A stretch of 53,506 bases of DNA, taken from Flavobacterium bernardetii (GTDB taxonomy: Bacteria > Bacteroidota > Bacteroidia > Flavobacteriales > Flavobacteriaceae). The stretch is from NCBI RefSeq assembly GCF_011305415.1, contig NZ_JAANOQ010000011.1, positions 1-53,506 on the forward strand, in the 5' to 3' direction. The notes under the pieces are model-generated. The model made no database searches, was not told the DNA's origin, and saw only the letters and a list, made by a program, of their open reading frames with translations. The position numbers and the translations under genes are program-made. This document shows, piece after piece, positions 15,789-24,667 of the stretch (its first letter is position 1; every line of letters begins with the position of its first letter).

Positions 15789-17948
15789 TTAATTTTTCAA
15801 TTTATAGTTTTTATCACCTAATTGCCAATAGAAAAATGCAAATTCATCTGCCAAACTACCATGGAAATTATCAATAGAATCATTACCTGAATGACCGCCA
15901 TTAAAATCTACTGATAAGAAAATAGGGTTTTTTCCAAAATTATATGCTTTTAGTTTTGCCGCAAATTTAGCAGGAATCCAAGCAATTACTCGTGAATCAT
16001 TTATTCCTGTTGTAACTAAGGTAGCCGGATAATCAACTCCCATTTGAATATGATGATACGAATCCATTTCATACAAAGCGTTAAATTCATTTTCTATTTT
16101 TACACTACCAAACTCTTTAACGTTATTTTGCCCGTTTGGCGTATGTTCAAATCTTAATGGATTTAAAATTCCGACATCAATAATGGCCGCTTTAAATAAA
16201 TCTGGCCTTTCAGTAATGGCTCTACCTATTAGAATCCCACCCGCACTACCTCCAGTAATGCCAATAAATTTTGGTAAAGTGTATTTCTTTTCAATTAAAT
16301 ACTCCGCACTAGAAATAAAATCTTTCCAAGTATTCGGTTTTGTCTCTTTAAAACCTCCTTTGTGCCAAATGTCTCCTTTTTCTCCACCACCACGAACATG
16401 GGTATAAACTAGAATTCCTCCATCTTCAACCCACAATAATGAGTAAGGCGAGAAAAAGGGCTTATATGAACTCCCATAACTACCATAACCAGTCATGTAA
16501 ACTCTATTTTTACTATTCTTTTTTAACCCTTTTTTATATATTATTGTAAGCGGCAAATCTAATCCATCATGAGTTTTTATCTCGATTTCCTCAACTACAA
16601 TTTCATCAGTGTTTACAAGACTTATATCTTTATTTAGATCTGCTTCTTTAAAAATGTTTTCACCAAAAACATACTTAAATCTTTTCTTTTTCTTTGTCCA
16701 ACCCGAACAATAAACGATTAGTTCATTAGAATTCTCATCGATATTTGATATCATTATTTTACCAGAAAGAAATGGTAAAGTTATTTCGTTAACTTTATTA
16801 TTATAAAAGTAAAGCTTTGCAGAAATTCCATTTTTCAATGTAGTAAAGTAAAAACCTTCTTTTACCTTAACGATTGAATTAATTATTTCATCTTTAATAC
16901 TCTCAAAAACAATGTCTGGTTTGTTGAAGTTCGCATTACTTAATAAGGTTTTACAAATTATACTTTGACCATTAATCTCTGTTATATAAATAAAATTGTC
17001 TTTATCAATTACAAACTCTTTAATGTTATTCTCTTTACTGTAAAGTTTTTTCCAAATCAACTTCCCTTCTTTAACATCATTTGCTTTGGAATAATAGGTG
17101 TCCGAATATGGCGTAGCTCCTGCAGTAATACCAAAAATTAAGTTATTACTTTTATTTATATAGCTAATGATAGGGAAATCTTCGCTTTTAATATCACATT
17201 CAGGGTTATTTGATCTCGAGAAAACATCTTTATGCTCTAAACTATTATCTCCAATTTTGTAAATTACTGACTGTGTATTTTTAATAAATTCGGGATGTTT
17301 ATTATCGATATTTGGGATGTGTATATAAATAAAACTTAAGTTATCTTTCAGCCAAAATATCCCTCCTAATTCTGCGGCCCAATTATTAGTAATGACATCT
17401 GGTAATACTTTCTTATTAATAACATCATAAATTACTATTTCTGAAACTTCTTTTCCACCTTCGGTAAGCGCAATAGCTACTTTACTCCCGTCGGTGCTAG
17501 GATTAAAATAACTTATTACATGTTCTTTGTTTTCATTTTGTTTAAAACTGGATGGCTCAAACAACAAGACTTCTTCACTCTCTAAATTTTTTCTAAAAAA
17601 CAATTTGGTAGTTTTCTCTTTTACAGATTCCTTTAAATAAAAAACCCCTACGTTTTCAATTTCTTTGTAGCCGAAGTAAACAAAATCGAGCTTATCATCT
17701 ATTTTCAACAATCTATTAAAAAAATCATTTCTACCGGAAATTGAACTTAAAGTAGCCTTTGTTAAATTCGTTTCCGCTTTTAACCAATTAAGTACTGTAG
17801 AATCTTTTAAATTTTCAATATTTCTGTATTCATCAACAATTTCTTTTCCGAAATAAACTTCTTTTACTGATTGTGATGGTGCTTTTATAGCGTTTTGCCC
17901 ATACATAATTGAGCTAAATAACAAAACCACACTTATTTTTATTTTCAT
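15789..17948 (-). CDS. Secreted prolyl oligopeptidase family protein (S9A)
   Basis: 719 residues with a signal peptide (MKIKISVVLLFSSIMYGQ), so it acts outside the cytoplasm. An N-terminal beta-propeller (about 60-430) covers an alpha/beta hydrolase domain. The catalytic triad is present: Ser568 in TGGSAGG, Asp651 in GINDSRV and His686 in GGHSG. The YGSYGSSYKP and HVRGGGEKGDIWH signatures of S9A are also there. It cleaves short peptides, usually after proline. The start lies seven bases after the stop of a subtilase gene, making it the probable last cistron of the RiPP-like operon. The precursor core has one proline (residue 31), so a link is possible but unproven. Confidence 0.92.
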   Translation of the reverse strand: MKIKISVVLLFSSIMYGQNAIKAPSQSVKEVYFGKEIVDEYRNIENLKDSTVLNWLKAETNLTKATLSSISGRNDFFNRLLKIDDKLDFVYFGYKEIENVGVFYLKESVKEKTTKLFFRKNLESEEVLLFEPSSFKQNENKEHVISYFNPSTDGSKVAIALTEGGKEVSEIVIYDVINKKVLPDVITNNWAAELGGIFWLKDNLSFIYIHIPNIDNKHPEFIKNTQSVIYKIGDNSLEHKDVFSRSNNPECDIKSEDFPIISYINKSNNLIFGITAGATPYSDTYYSKANDVKEGKLIWKKLYSKENNIKEFVIDKDNFIYITEINGQSIICKTLLSNANFNKPDIVFESIKDEIINSIVKVKEGFYFTTLKNGISAKLYFYNNKVNEITLPFLSGKIMISNIDENSNELIVYCSGWTKKKKRFKYVFGENIFKEADLNKDISLVNTDEIVVEEIEIKTHDGLDLPLTIIYKKGLKKNSKNRVYMTGYGSYGSSYKPFFSPYSLLWVEDGGILVYTHVRGGGEKGDIWHKGGFKETKPNTWKDFISSAEYLIEKKYTLPKFIGITGGSAGGILIGRAITERPDLFKAAIIDVGILNPLRFEHTPNGQNNVKEFGSVKIENEFNALYEMDSYHHIQMGVDYPATLVTTGINDSRVIAWIPAKFAAKLKAYNFGKNPIFLSVDFNGGHSGNDSIDNFHGSLADEFAFFYWQLGDKNYKLKN

Positions 17949-17955
17949 AATTACA

Positions 17956-19599
17956 TTATTTACTGATTTTTTCCGCTAAAATCATAGCGTTATAAATATT
18001 CAAAACACTCCCGGATTTAGATAATTCAGAAAATTTTACTTTTTTATTTTCAGCTCCAGGGATAAAAACTTCAATTTCGTATTTAATTCCAGATTGTAAA
18101 ATAATATCTTTTACTTGTTTAGCTGTTAAATTTGGATAACAAGATCTTAGCAATGCGGCTGAACCAGAAGTTAATGCTGCTGAAAAAGAAGTTCCGTCAT
18201 CCATAGCATATTTACGCAATGGATCTAAACACCAAATATCTGTTGCAGGGGCCACGATATCAACATTTTTTTTACCATAATTAGAATATTTATAAACTAA
18301 TTTTTCATTCACTTCATGATTAACACCGCCTACGATTAATAAATTACCAATGTATTCATTTTCATCTTCAACATTATAATAATCATTTGGATAAGAAAAT
18401 ACTTTATCTAAATTTTCACTACCATTTCCAGCAGAAACAATCACTAAAACATCCTTTTCTTTAGCATAAACTAACGATTTTTGCATCCATTCTGGATATA
18501 TAGGAGAAGATTTACCAAAACTCATATTTATTACTTTTGCGCCATTATTAACAGCGTATTCGATAGCAAGCGCTATATCTTTATCTCTATTATTACCCGA
18601 TGCTGAGGAGACAACTAAAGGCATTACTTTAATATGATTTCCAAATCCTTTTATTCCAATTTCATTTTCATTATTAGCTACTATCATGCCCGACATCATA
18701 GTACTATGCCAAGTTTTATTTGAATATTTAGAAATTTGATTATTACCATAATCTTTATCAGTAATATCCGTTTCTTTATCTTTTATAATATCATTTTCAT
18801 TAAATATTGGATTTAAAGACGTAGGTAGTTCACCTTTTGTTTTTTCTTCAAATAAATCAATCCAAGCTTTATTGTTGTTTGTTTTTAAAAAATCTCTAAC
18901 AAAATACATATCATAATATAAATTATCATCCGCATCAAACTCTCTAAGTTTAAACAAACTATCGACTTGTACTAATGAATATTTATCACTTTTAAATATT
19001 TCATTCATTCTTTTAAATGAGGAAACATAAGCTTCTTGATAATATTTGGAATCTTCTAATTTTGAATTATATTTTTTTTTAATTTTCATTAAAGAAGTTT
19101 TAATATCAATAAATTCTAAAGAATCTAATTTATTGCCTTTAAAATTTGTAGTGTCAATATTTTTATTTAGTAAATTCCTTAATCTTCTTGTTGCGTCATA
19201 ATTTAATCTAAATGTACTTTGCCCCTCTTTATTTCCTAAAAAGTTCCAGCCATTCACATCATCAACATAACCATTTTTATCGTCATCAATATTATTATTC
19301 GGAATTTCTTTATTATTAATCCAAATTTGATTTTTCAAATCTTCGTGTTTAACATCAATATAGCTATCAATAACTGCAACAATTATGGGTTTAAAATGTT
19401 TTTTTATAAACTTTTTACTTTGTAATTTATTCAAACTAATACCTGGAACGCTATCTTCTTGAATATCTAAATTTTGCCAATTTTTTAATTCATTAATTTT
19501 TAATTTTTTAATTTCCTGTAAATACGTAACAGGTTTTAAAGAATTGGATTTACAGCTTGATAAAGCTAAGAGAAAAAGTATTATTTTAAATTTACTCAT
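17956..19599 (-). CDS. Lipoprotein subtilase (S8 peptidase) of the RiPP-like operon, second copy
   Basis: 547 residues from the ATG at 19599, which opens a lipoprotein signal (MSKFKIILFLLALSSC, Cys16). The frame is open 20 codons further upstream without support. Catalytic residues: Asp78 in VAVIDSYID, His298 in WHSTMMSG and Ser471 in GTSFSAA. The canonical HGTHVAG block is changed to HSTMMSG. Between Asp and His lies an insert of about 220 residues with the NEIPNNNIDDDKNGYVDDVNG-type calcium-loop motif. It should sit on a membrane facing the periplasm or outside. A job as leader peptidase for the precursor is inferred. Overlaps the LanB C-terminal gene by eight bases. Similar throughout to the subtilase at 22679-24316. 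Confidence 0.88.
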   Translation of the reverse strand: MSKFKIILFLLALSSCKSNSLKPVTYLQEIKKLKINELKNWQNLDIQEDSVPGISLNKLQSKKFIKKHFKPIIVAVIDSYIDVKHEDLKNQIWINNKEIPNNNIDDDKNGYVDDVNGWNFLGNKEGQSTFRLNYDATRRLRNLLNKNIDTTNFKGNKLDSLEFIDIKTSLMKIKKKYNSKLEDSKYYQEAYVSSFKRMNEIFKSDKYSLVQVDSLFKLREFDADDNLYYDMYFVRDFLKTNNNKAWIDLFEEKTKGELPTSLNPIFNENDIIKDKETDITDKDYGNNQISKYSNKTWHSTMMSGMIVANNENEIGIKGFGNHIKVMPLVVSSASGNNRDKDIALAIEYAVNNGAKVINMSFGKSSPIYPEWMQKSLVYAKEKDVLVIVSAGNGSENLDKVFSYPNDYYNVEDENEYIGNLLIVGGVNHEVNEKLVYKYSNYGKKNVDIVAPATDIWCLDPLRKYAMDDGTSFSAALTSGSAALLRSCYPNLTAKQVKDIILQSGIKYEIEVFIPGAENKKVKFSELSKSGSVLNIYNAMILAEKISK

Positions 19600-20461
19600 A
19601 GTGTAGTTGTTTTGCTTTTCTATAAAAACACGTTTTATAATACCGGAACAAATGATCATAAATTAAGGTTTCATATTCTCTTTGTCTAGAGGTGAATTGT
19701 CTGTTTATCATCATATGAATATGACTAGAAAGAAAGGAGTTCAAATTGATTTCTAAATTTGATTTAATTGATTTTACAACTGTTTTTATGTTTTTAGACT
19801 TTGCTTCAACTATTTCATACAATGGAGATAATTCATGATTTGAAACAAAATTCATGCAATTTGAAATTTCTTTTTCTAATTCTCTATAGTGTTTATCTAA
19901 CTCACTTTTTAAAACTTTTGTAGCGTTAAATTCTTGTTTAAAAGCTAATTGCATATCGTCTAGCAACCTAAGTCTATCTGAAGTTGATAAAGAAAATGTA
20001 TTTAAAAAACTATCTATGGAAAGCAAACTAAAAAGCAATTGAGTTTCCTCATTTTCGAAATTTTTTTTCAAAACTAAATAGTCTATTATCATTTTGCTAT
20101 CAAAATAAAATAGTGTTTCAGAATCTTCCATAGTGTTTAATCCATAGCGTTCGATTTCTCTTAAATAGGTATCGCTTTGAAGTTTCCAAATGAAGTTTTT
20201 TTGTAATACATCTTCAAAAACAGGATTCAGTTCTTTTATCACATGAAAAACATTTTCGGTTTTAGTCACTTGAAATCGAATTCTTATATGGCTATCCGAA
20301 TCGTTATATCTTATAAAAAACCATTTTTTAATATAATTTTCTGACTCAAGCAATTCTATTTTCTCTTTTAAATATTCTAACAGAATAACATCGGCAATTT
20401 TATAACCTGAATAAATTTTAAAATACACCCATTCACTTCCTAAGCTAAAGACTCTATTCAT
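19592..20461 (-). CDS. Thiopeptide-type bacteriocin biosynthesis domain protein (LanB elimination half)
   Basis: 289 residues. The opening WVYFKIYSGYKIADVILLEYL followed by KKWFFIRYNDSDSHIRIRFQ is the signature of the SpaB/LanB C-terminal (glutamate elimination) domain. Conserved Arg and Glu in ERYGLNTMEDSE and the helical C-terminal part fit too. In class I lanthipeptide synthesis this domain removes glutamate from glutamylated Ser/Thr to give dehydroalanine or dehydrobutyrine. Here it is a free protein, as in other split LanB systems. It overlaps the upstream LanB N-terminal gene by eight bases, so the two halves should be made together in the cytoplasm. Confidence 0.9.
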   Translation of the reverse strand: MNRVFSLGSEWVYFKIYSGYKIADVILLEYLKEKIELLESENYIKKWFFIRYNDSDSHIRIRFQVTKTENVFHVIKELNPVFEDVLQKNFIWKLQSDTYLREIERYGLNTMEDSETLFYFDSKMIIDYLVLKKNFENEETQLLFSLLSIDSFLNTFSLSTSDRLRLLDDMQLAFKQEFNATKVLKSELDKHYRELEKEISNCMNFVSNHELSPLYEIVEAKSKNIKTVVKSIKSNLEINLNSFLSSHIHMMINRQFTSRQREYETLIYDHLFRYYKTCFYRKAKQLHYE

Positions 20462-22673
20462 TTTTATTTACTTTATAGAACGAAACTACAAACTGGTTTG
20501 CGAAAGAATTTGAATCTACATCTTTCACTACTGAATTATCTTCAAATAAAAACTCTTCCAAAATAATTTTCGAATTAGGTTTAATAGTTTTGAGAAACAA
20601 AATAATTCCGATTTCCAAATTCAAATCTAACAACAAGGTATTGTCGCCATTCACTAAATTGACATATTGAGGGATTTTCCTAACTTGTTTCCATGATTTA
20701 AAATCATTTATCATTTGATTAGTAAAAATTAATTTAACAAATTCTTCAAGCTCATTATAATTAACAATCCATTTTGCTTTAGATAAGATAACACCAGAAT
20801 AGATTACTCTTGGGAAATAGTTATGATGATTTTTTAGAATCCCCCAATTGAAACTTGGAATTGGTTGCACAGACTGTCCTTGTAAATCGCACAAAAAATG
20901 ATATATCGGCAAAGAATTATAAGAATAATTATGCGCGTTAGACAAACAAGGAATGATTTCTTTATTTAGAGATTTCGATTTTAAAACCACTTTATTATTC
21001 TTTATTGACACATACAAATCTTCTATTGTAATTTGATTTGCAGAAGGCAAAATACTATTCGCTAAATACGGAATTTCGTAGTCTCTCAAGCAAGGCCTTC
21101 TTAATACGTTACCTGTTCTGGATTGTGGAATATGAACGATTTCCGCTAAGATTTTATTTGGATTTAATTCCGCTTCTTTTTTAATAATCTCATTGGCCAA
21201 ATTATGAATAGCTTCATCTCCATTACAAAATCTACCGATTAACTTTGCGGCGCTATAATTTCCAGACGATTCTATTGAAATTACTTCTTCCTTATTTTTG
21301 GATAAAATTTCAACCATTACAGAAAATGTATTGGGTATGTTTTGATTTACATTCTCAATAAAATCAAAATCTTTATCATCTAATAAAATAACATCTTGAG
21401 AATTACGAATGGCATCTTTTAGTTTTTTCTCTAAAATGTAATCAAGCTTTATCCATTCTTCTGTTGTTGAATTTGACTTACTCTTATTTTCAAAAGAGAA
21501 ATTATCTAAAACAGTGTGTGTATCATTCATTTTAGTATTTTGAAGATACCCAATTCCTAATTCTGAATCTAAAACAACTGAAAGTGGCATTTCTCTAGTT
21601 TCATATCTTTTTTGAAAAGCCTTCTTAAAATCAATTAAGTTACCGTTTTCTTTATTTTTTCGAATCTTACTTAAAAACTGAAGTGCTTTATTGATTTTAA
21701 AACTCACTTTTTTATCTAAGGTAGCACAAATCGTTTTTTTATATAAATCTGTTTGCAACAAGTACTTTTCTTCAAACTTACTATCAAATTTTTCGACTAA
21801 CTTTCTTAAACTTTCAAATTGGTGCTTAGAATCAACAAGATTAACTTTTCCTTCTAAAAGCAAATCCATTTCACTTAAAACGTTACATTCTAAACTAAAA
21901 TCAGTAATAGTTTCAAGGATTTTGACAATCCTTTTAATATCAAAATTACCTGTAATTGTAGCATCAAGTTCACTAACTAAAATTTGGTTATTAATTAATC
22001 CCAAAACAAATTCACTAGCTTCTTCAAATTCAGATGCATCAGCAATAATTAATTCAATCAACTCATTAAATTTCAAACCCTTTTTAGAATTTTCAATAAG
22101 AATATCTAAGACAGGATTTACCCTGAAAGAAGACAAAGTGTGTTCTCTTTTCTTATTTACATATTGATATTCGATGTATCTATAAAAATCAGCAACCTTA
22201 TATAATGATGAGTTTGGATAATAAACAAGATGAGATTGAACAAATGGGTTTTTAGAAATGTCTTGTAATAAACCAATCCAATAATGCATGTCAAATTGCG
22301 TAAACACTTTATGCTTGTCAATATTATCAATTTGAATTGAAGTTTCGCTAGCAAAAATCCCAGTACTACAACCTGCAAAATTTCCGAAAGGAGTAGCTCT
22401 GGAAGAAAGCCTTGCCATATATTTTAACAAGGCTAATTCTAAATTTATTTTTTTATTGGGAAGTATTTGTTTTGGATTACTTAGTAATTTATCTATTTCA
22501 GCAATAAGTTCAGGAGAAGCGATTTTAATCGCCTCTTTAATAAGGTTGTTATCTAAAACCTCAACCAACTTATTACAAGAATAATCAGTAAGAAGTTGTG
22601 TGTAAAAATTTATTGGAAACAAAGGTGTTCTTAAAATAAAAGTATCAAAACAACTTATGGAATTCGCTTTCAT
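20454..22673 (-). CDS. Lantibiotic dehydratase family protein (LanB glutamylation half)
   Basis: 739 residues. The LanB N-terminal signature is clear: LKYMARLSSRATPFGNFAGC (Arg92-Gly97 core). Later there are RTGNVLRRPCLRDYEIPYLA and ITIEDLYVSIKNNKVVLKSK with the NAHNYSYNSLPIYHFLCDLQ block. The domain transfers glutamate from glutamyl-tRNA to Ser/Thr of the leader-bound precursor. The elimination half is encoded by the next gene. Six bases separate it from the subtilase gene upstream. An internal region at about 300-400 is Lys-rich and less conserved. Cytoplasmic, no export signal. Confidence 0.92.
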   Translation of the reverse strand: MKANSISCFDTFILRTPLFPINFYTQLLTDYSCNKLVEVLDNNLIKEAIKIASPELIAEIDKLLSNPKQILPNKKINLELALLKYMARLSSRATPFGNFAGCSTGIFASETSIQIDNIDKHKVFTQFDMHYWIGLLQDISKNPFVQSHLVYYPNSSLYKVADFYRYIEYQYVNKKREHTLSSFRVNPVLDILIENSKKGLKFNELIELIIADASEFEEASEFVLGLINNQILVSELDATITGNFDIKRIVKILETITDFSLECNVLSEMDLLLEGKVNLVDSKHQFESLRKLVEKFDSKFEEKYLLQTDLYKKTICATLDKKVSFKINKALQFLSKIRKNKENGNLIDFKKAFQKRYETREMPLSVVLDSELGIGYLQNTKMNDTHTVLDNFSFENKSKSNSTTEEWIKLDYILEKKLKDAIRNSQDVILLDDKDFDFIENVNQNIPNTFSVMVEILSKNKEEVISIESSGNYSAAKLIGRFCNGDEAIHNLANEIIKKEAELNPNKILAEIVHIPQSRTGNVLRRPCLRDYEIPYLANSILPSANQITIEDLYVSIKNNKVVLKSKSLNKEIIPCLSNAHNYSYNSLPIYHFLCDLQGQSVQPIPSFNWGILKNHHNYFPRVIYSGVILSKAKWIVNYNELEEFVKLIFTNQMINDFKSWKQVRKIPQYVNLVNGDNTLLLDLNLEIGIILFLKTIKPNSKIILEEFLFEDNSVVKDVDSNSFANQFVVSFYKVNKNE

Positions 22674-22678
22674 TATTC

Positions 22679-24316
22679 TTATTGCTTACTTACTTTTTTG
22701 GCTAACATCATAGCGTTATATGTATTCAAAATTTTACCCGTTTTACATAAATCTGAAAACGGAACCATTTCATCTTTTGTTCCAGGTTTAACAACCATTT
22801 TATCAATTGATATACCAGATTCTAAAATTATATTTTTCACTTGATGAACTGTAAGTTTTGGATAATACAACCAAATTAAAGCTGCAGTTCCAGAGACCAT
22901 TGGGCCGGCTAGTGAAGTCCCAGAATCATAGCCGTATTCATTATTTGGTTTTGCAACATAAATTTCTTCACCAGGAGCAAAAATGTCAACATTTTCTTTT
23001 CCATAATTAGAAAAAGGAGAAACCATAGTACTATCTGCTCTTTTTGAAATCGAACCTACATTAATGAAATTACCTACTAATTCATTATCTTTATTTCTTA
23101 CATAATCAATATCGCTTGGATAGTACGAATTTTTATCAACATTAAAATTATTATTCCCCGAACTATGCACTAATAACACATTATGCTTTTCTGCATATCT
23201 AAATGCATCAGTAACCCATTCTTGATTTAAAGTGAACTCTTTCCCAAAAGACATATTAATCACTTTAGCGCCATTATCTACTGCATAATAAATCGCCATA
23301 GCAATATCTTTATCATGCTCATCACCAGAAACAGAAATACATAATGGCATTATTCTTATTTTATTATGAAAACCATTTACTCCTATATTATTTCTTTGTC
23401 CGCCTATTACTGATGAAACTTCAGTACAATGAGTTAGTTGATATATGTTGTTATTCAATTTATTATTACCATATCCTTTTTCCAGAACATAGCTATTGTC
23501 ATCAATAAATTTTCTATCATCATAATCAATGTTTAAATTTCTATTTACTATGGAGTCTAATTGATTTTTTGATTCAAATAATTGTTCTTTTTCTTTAAGC
23601 CCCATTTGAATAGCTATCATCATAGAATTAATTAAAGCACCTAAGTCACTATCATTAGTATCTCTCCTCTGTTTAAATGTCTTTTCATTTATTTTATTTT
23701 TTTTGTACAAACTATCTAATTGCTCATAAGTATAGTCTTCTTTTGGGAAAAAATACTTTAAAGTATCTATAGTTTTTGGTCGAATTCGAAAAGCATATTC
23801 AATTGATTTTAGCCAATTCTTGTGATAAACTAACTCCTCCTTTTGTTTATTATCTATAAGAGAATATTCATTTAAAAAAAGCAAAGTATCTGAAGGGATT
23901 TTAATGTTTAATTTTAGATACTCCTTTTTCAACCTAACAATTCTCGAATATTCAAAATTCCTGTATCTAGTAAAATTGTTTGACTTATGACCTGTAAAAT
24001 TCCATCCGTTTACATCGTCAATATATCCATTCTCATCTTCATCAATTTTGTTGCCTAGAATTTCTTTTTTATTTACCCAAATTTGATCTTTTAAATCCTC
24101 ATGATTTATATCGATTTGAGAATCTAAAACAGCGACAATTATTTCATTTTGTTTATGTTTTTTTTTATTTTCTAAATGCCATTTCTCTAATAATGTAATG
24201 TTTGAATTATTAACGAAATCACTTTGAAACAATATTGTCTTATTTTCTTTATTATTAGAAAAATTAGATTTACATGATGTTAAAATAATGCAAACCACAA
24301 AAGTCAATAATCTCAT
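22679..24316 (-). CDS. Lipoprotein subtilase (S8 peptidase) of the RiPP-like operon, first copy
   Basis: 545 residues from the ATG at 24316, the start of a lipoprotein signal (MRLLTFVVCIILTSC, Cys15); 11 upstream codons contain acidic residues unsuited to a signal. Catalytic Asp65 (VAVLDSQID), His296 (THCTEVSS) and Ser468 (GTSLAGP) are all there, with the oxyanion-hole asparagine near 388 (SSGNNNF). Again about 230 residues separate Asp and His, far more than in subtilisin, including an IDEDENGYIDDVNGWNF loop. It is the first protein gene after the precursor (70 bases), the place of a LanP-type leader peptidase. That role is inferred, and the periplasmic location would mean cleavage after export. 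Confidence 0.9.
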   Translation of the reverse strand: MRLLTFVVCIILTSCKSNFSNNKENKTILFQSDFVNNSNITLLEKWHLENKKKHKQNEIIVAVLDSQIDINHEDLKDQIWVNKKEILGNKIDEDENGYIDDVNGWNFTGHKSNNFTRYRNFEYSRIVRLKKEYLKLNIKIPSDTLLFLNEYSLIDNKQKEELVYHKNWLKSIEYAFRIRPKTIDTLKYFFPKEDYTYEQLDSLYKKNKINEKTFKQRRDTNDSDLGALINSMMIAIQMGLKEKEQLFESKNQLDSIVNRNLNIDYDDRKFIDDNSYVLEKGYGNNKLNNNIYQLTHCTEVSSVIGGQRNNIGVNGFHNKIRIMPLCISVSGDEHDKDIAMAIYYAVDNGAKVINMSFGKEFTLNQEWVTDAFRYAEKHNVLLVHSSGNNNFNVDKNSYYPSDIDYVRNKDNELVGNFINVGSISKRADSTMVSPFSNYGKENVDIFAPGEEIYVAKPNNEYGYDSGTSLAGPMVSGTAALIWLYYPKLTVHQVKNIILESGISIDKMVVKPGTKDEMVPFSDLCKTGKILNTYNAMMLAKKVSKQ

Positions 24317-24386
24317 ATACTTATTTAATTTAGTCTCATCCAACATCATTAATGAGGTAATAGATGAGTATATTTTACAAATTTCG

Positions 24387-24545
24387 TTAACACCAACCTG
24401 AACTAAGTTGTTTTATTTTGTCAGTAATGAAATCATCATTTGTAGTATTTATCGGTTGATTATCCTCACCACCAGTTATCTTTTTTAAATTTTTTAATTT
24501 GGCTACTTCAAATTTTTCGAACGTGAATTTTCTTTCTTTTTTCAT
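24387..24545 (-). CDS. Double-glycine precursor peptide of a class I lanthipeptide-like system
   Basis: 52 residues. The leader (1-26) is basic and ends in KKITGG, a double-glycine site at 25-26. It carries FEKFEVAKLKNL, like leaders of Bacteroidota class I lanthipeptides. The 26-residue core opens with EDNQPINTT, holds Thr34, Thr35, Thr41, Ser48 and Ser49, and ends in LSSGWC with a single cysteine as the last residue (Cys52). Only one thioether ring is possible, most simply from Ser48 or Ser49 or a threonine to Cys52. The gene lies first in the row before a subtilase and split LanB, with a -7 element and palindromic box upstream. Too short for ordinary ORF cut-offs. The assignment rests on leader form and position. 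Confidence 0.85.
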   Translation of the reverse strand: MKKERKFTFEKFEVAKLKNLKKITGGEDNQPINTTNDDFITDKIKQLSSGWC

Positions 24546-24571
24546 TATATTTTAGTTTTAAAATTAAGTTG

Positions 24572-24579
24572 CAAACCTA
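24572..24579 (-). promoter_or_regulatory. Promoter -7 element of the precursor gene
   Basis: TAGGTTTG on the minus strand, 26 bases before the ATG at 24545. No TTG -33 element stands at 17-23 bases, which suits an activator-dependent promoter. Confidence 0.6.
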
Positions 24580-24608
24580 ATTTTTGCCTTTGAATTAATA
24601 AAATTATA

Positions 24609-24630
24609 CTTGTCGAAATTCAAGAATTTC
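24609..24630 (-). promoter_or_regulatory. Palindromic box upstream of the precursor
   Basis: On the minus strand: GAAATT, three bases, GAATTTCGACA, one base, G. The part GAAATT-N4-AATTTC is a palindrome. It ends 29 bases before the -7 element, where an activator would contact RNA polymerase. The same 22-base block recurs at 26466-26487 (19 of 22 identical). Confidence 0.6.
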
Positions 24631-24667
24631 GGTATTTAAAAATCATAAAAACCTAATTACCAATAGA

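Noticed and set aside
24335..24368. Inverted repeat CTCATC/GATGAG between precursor and first subtilase as an attenuator
   Set aside because: The arms are only six bases and no T tract follows, so it may be chance in AT-rich DNA.
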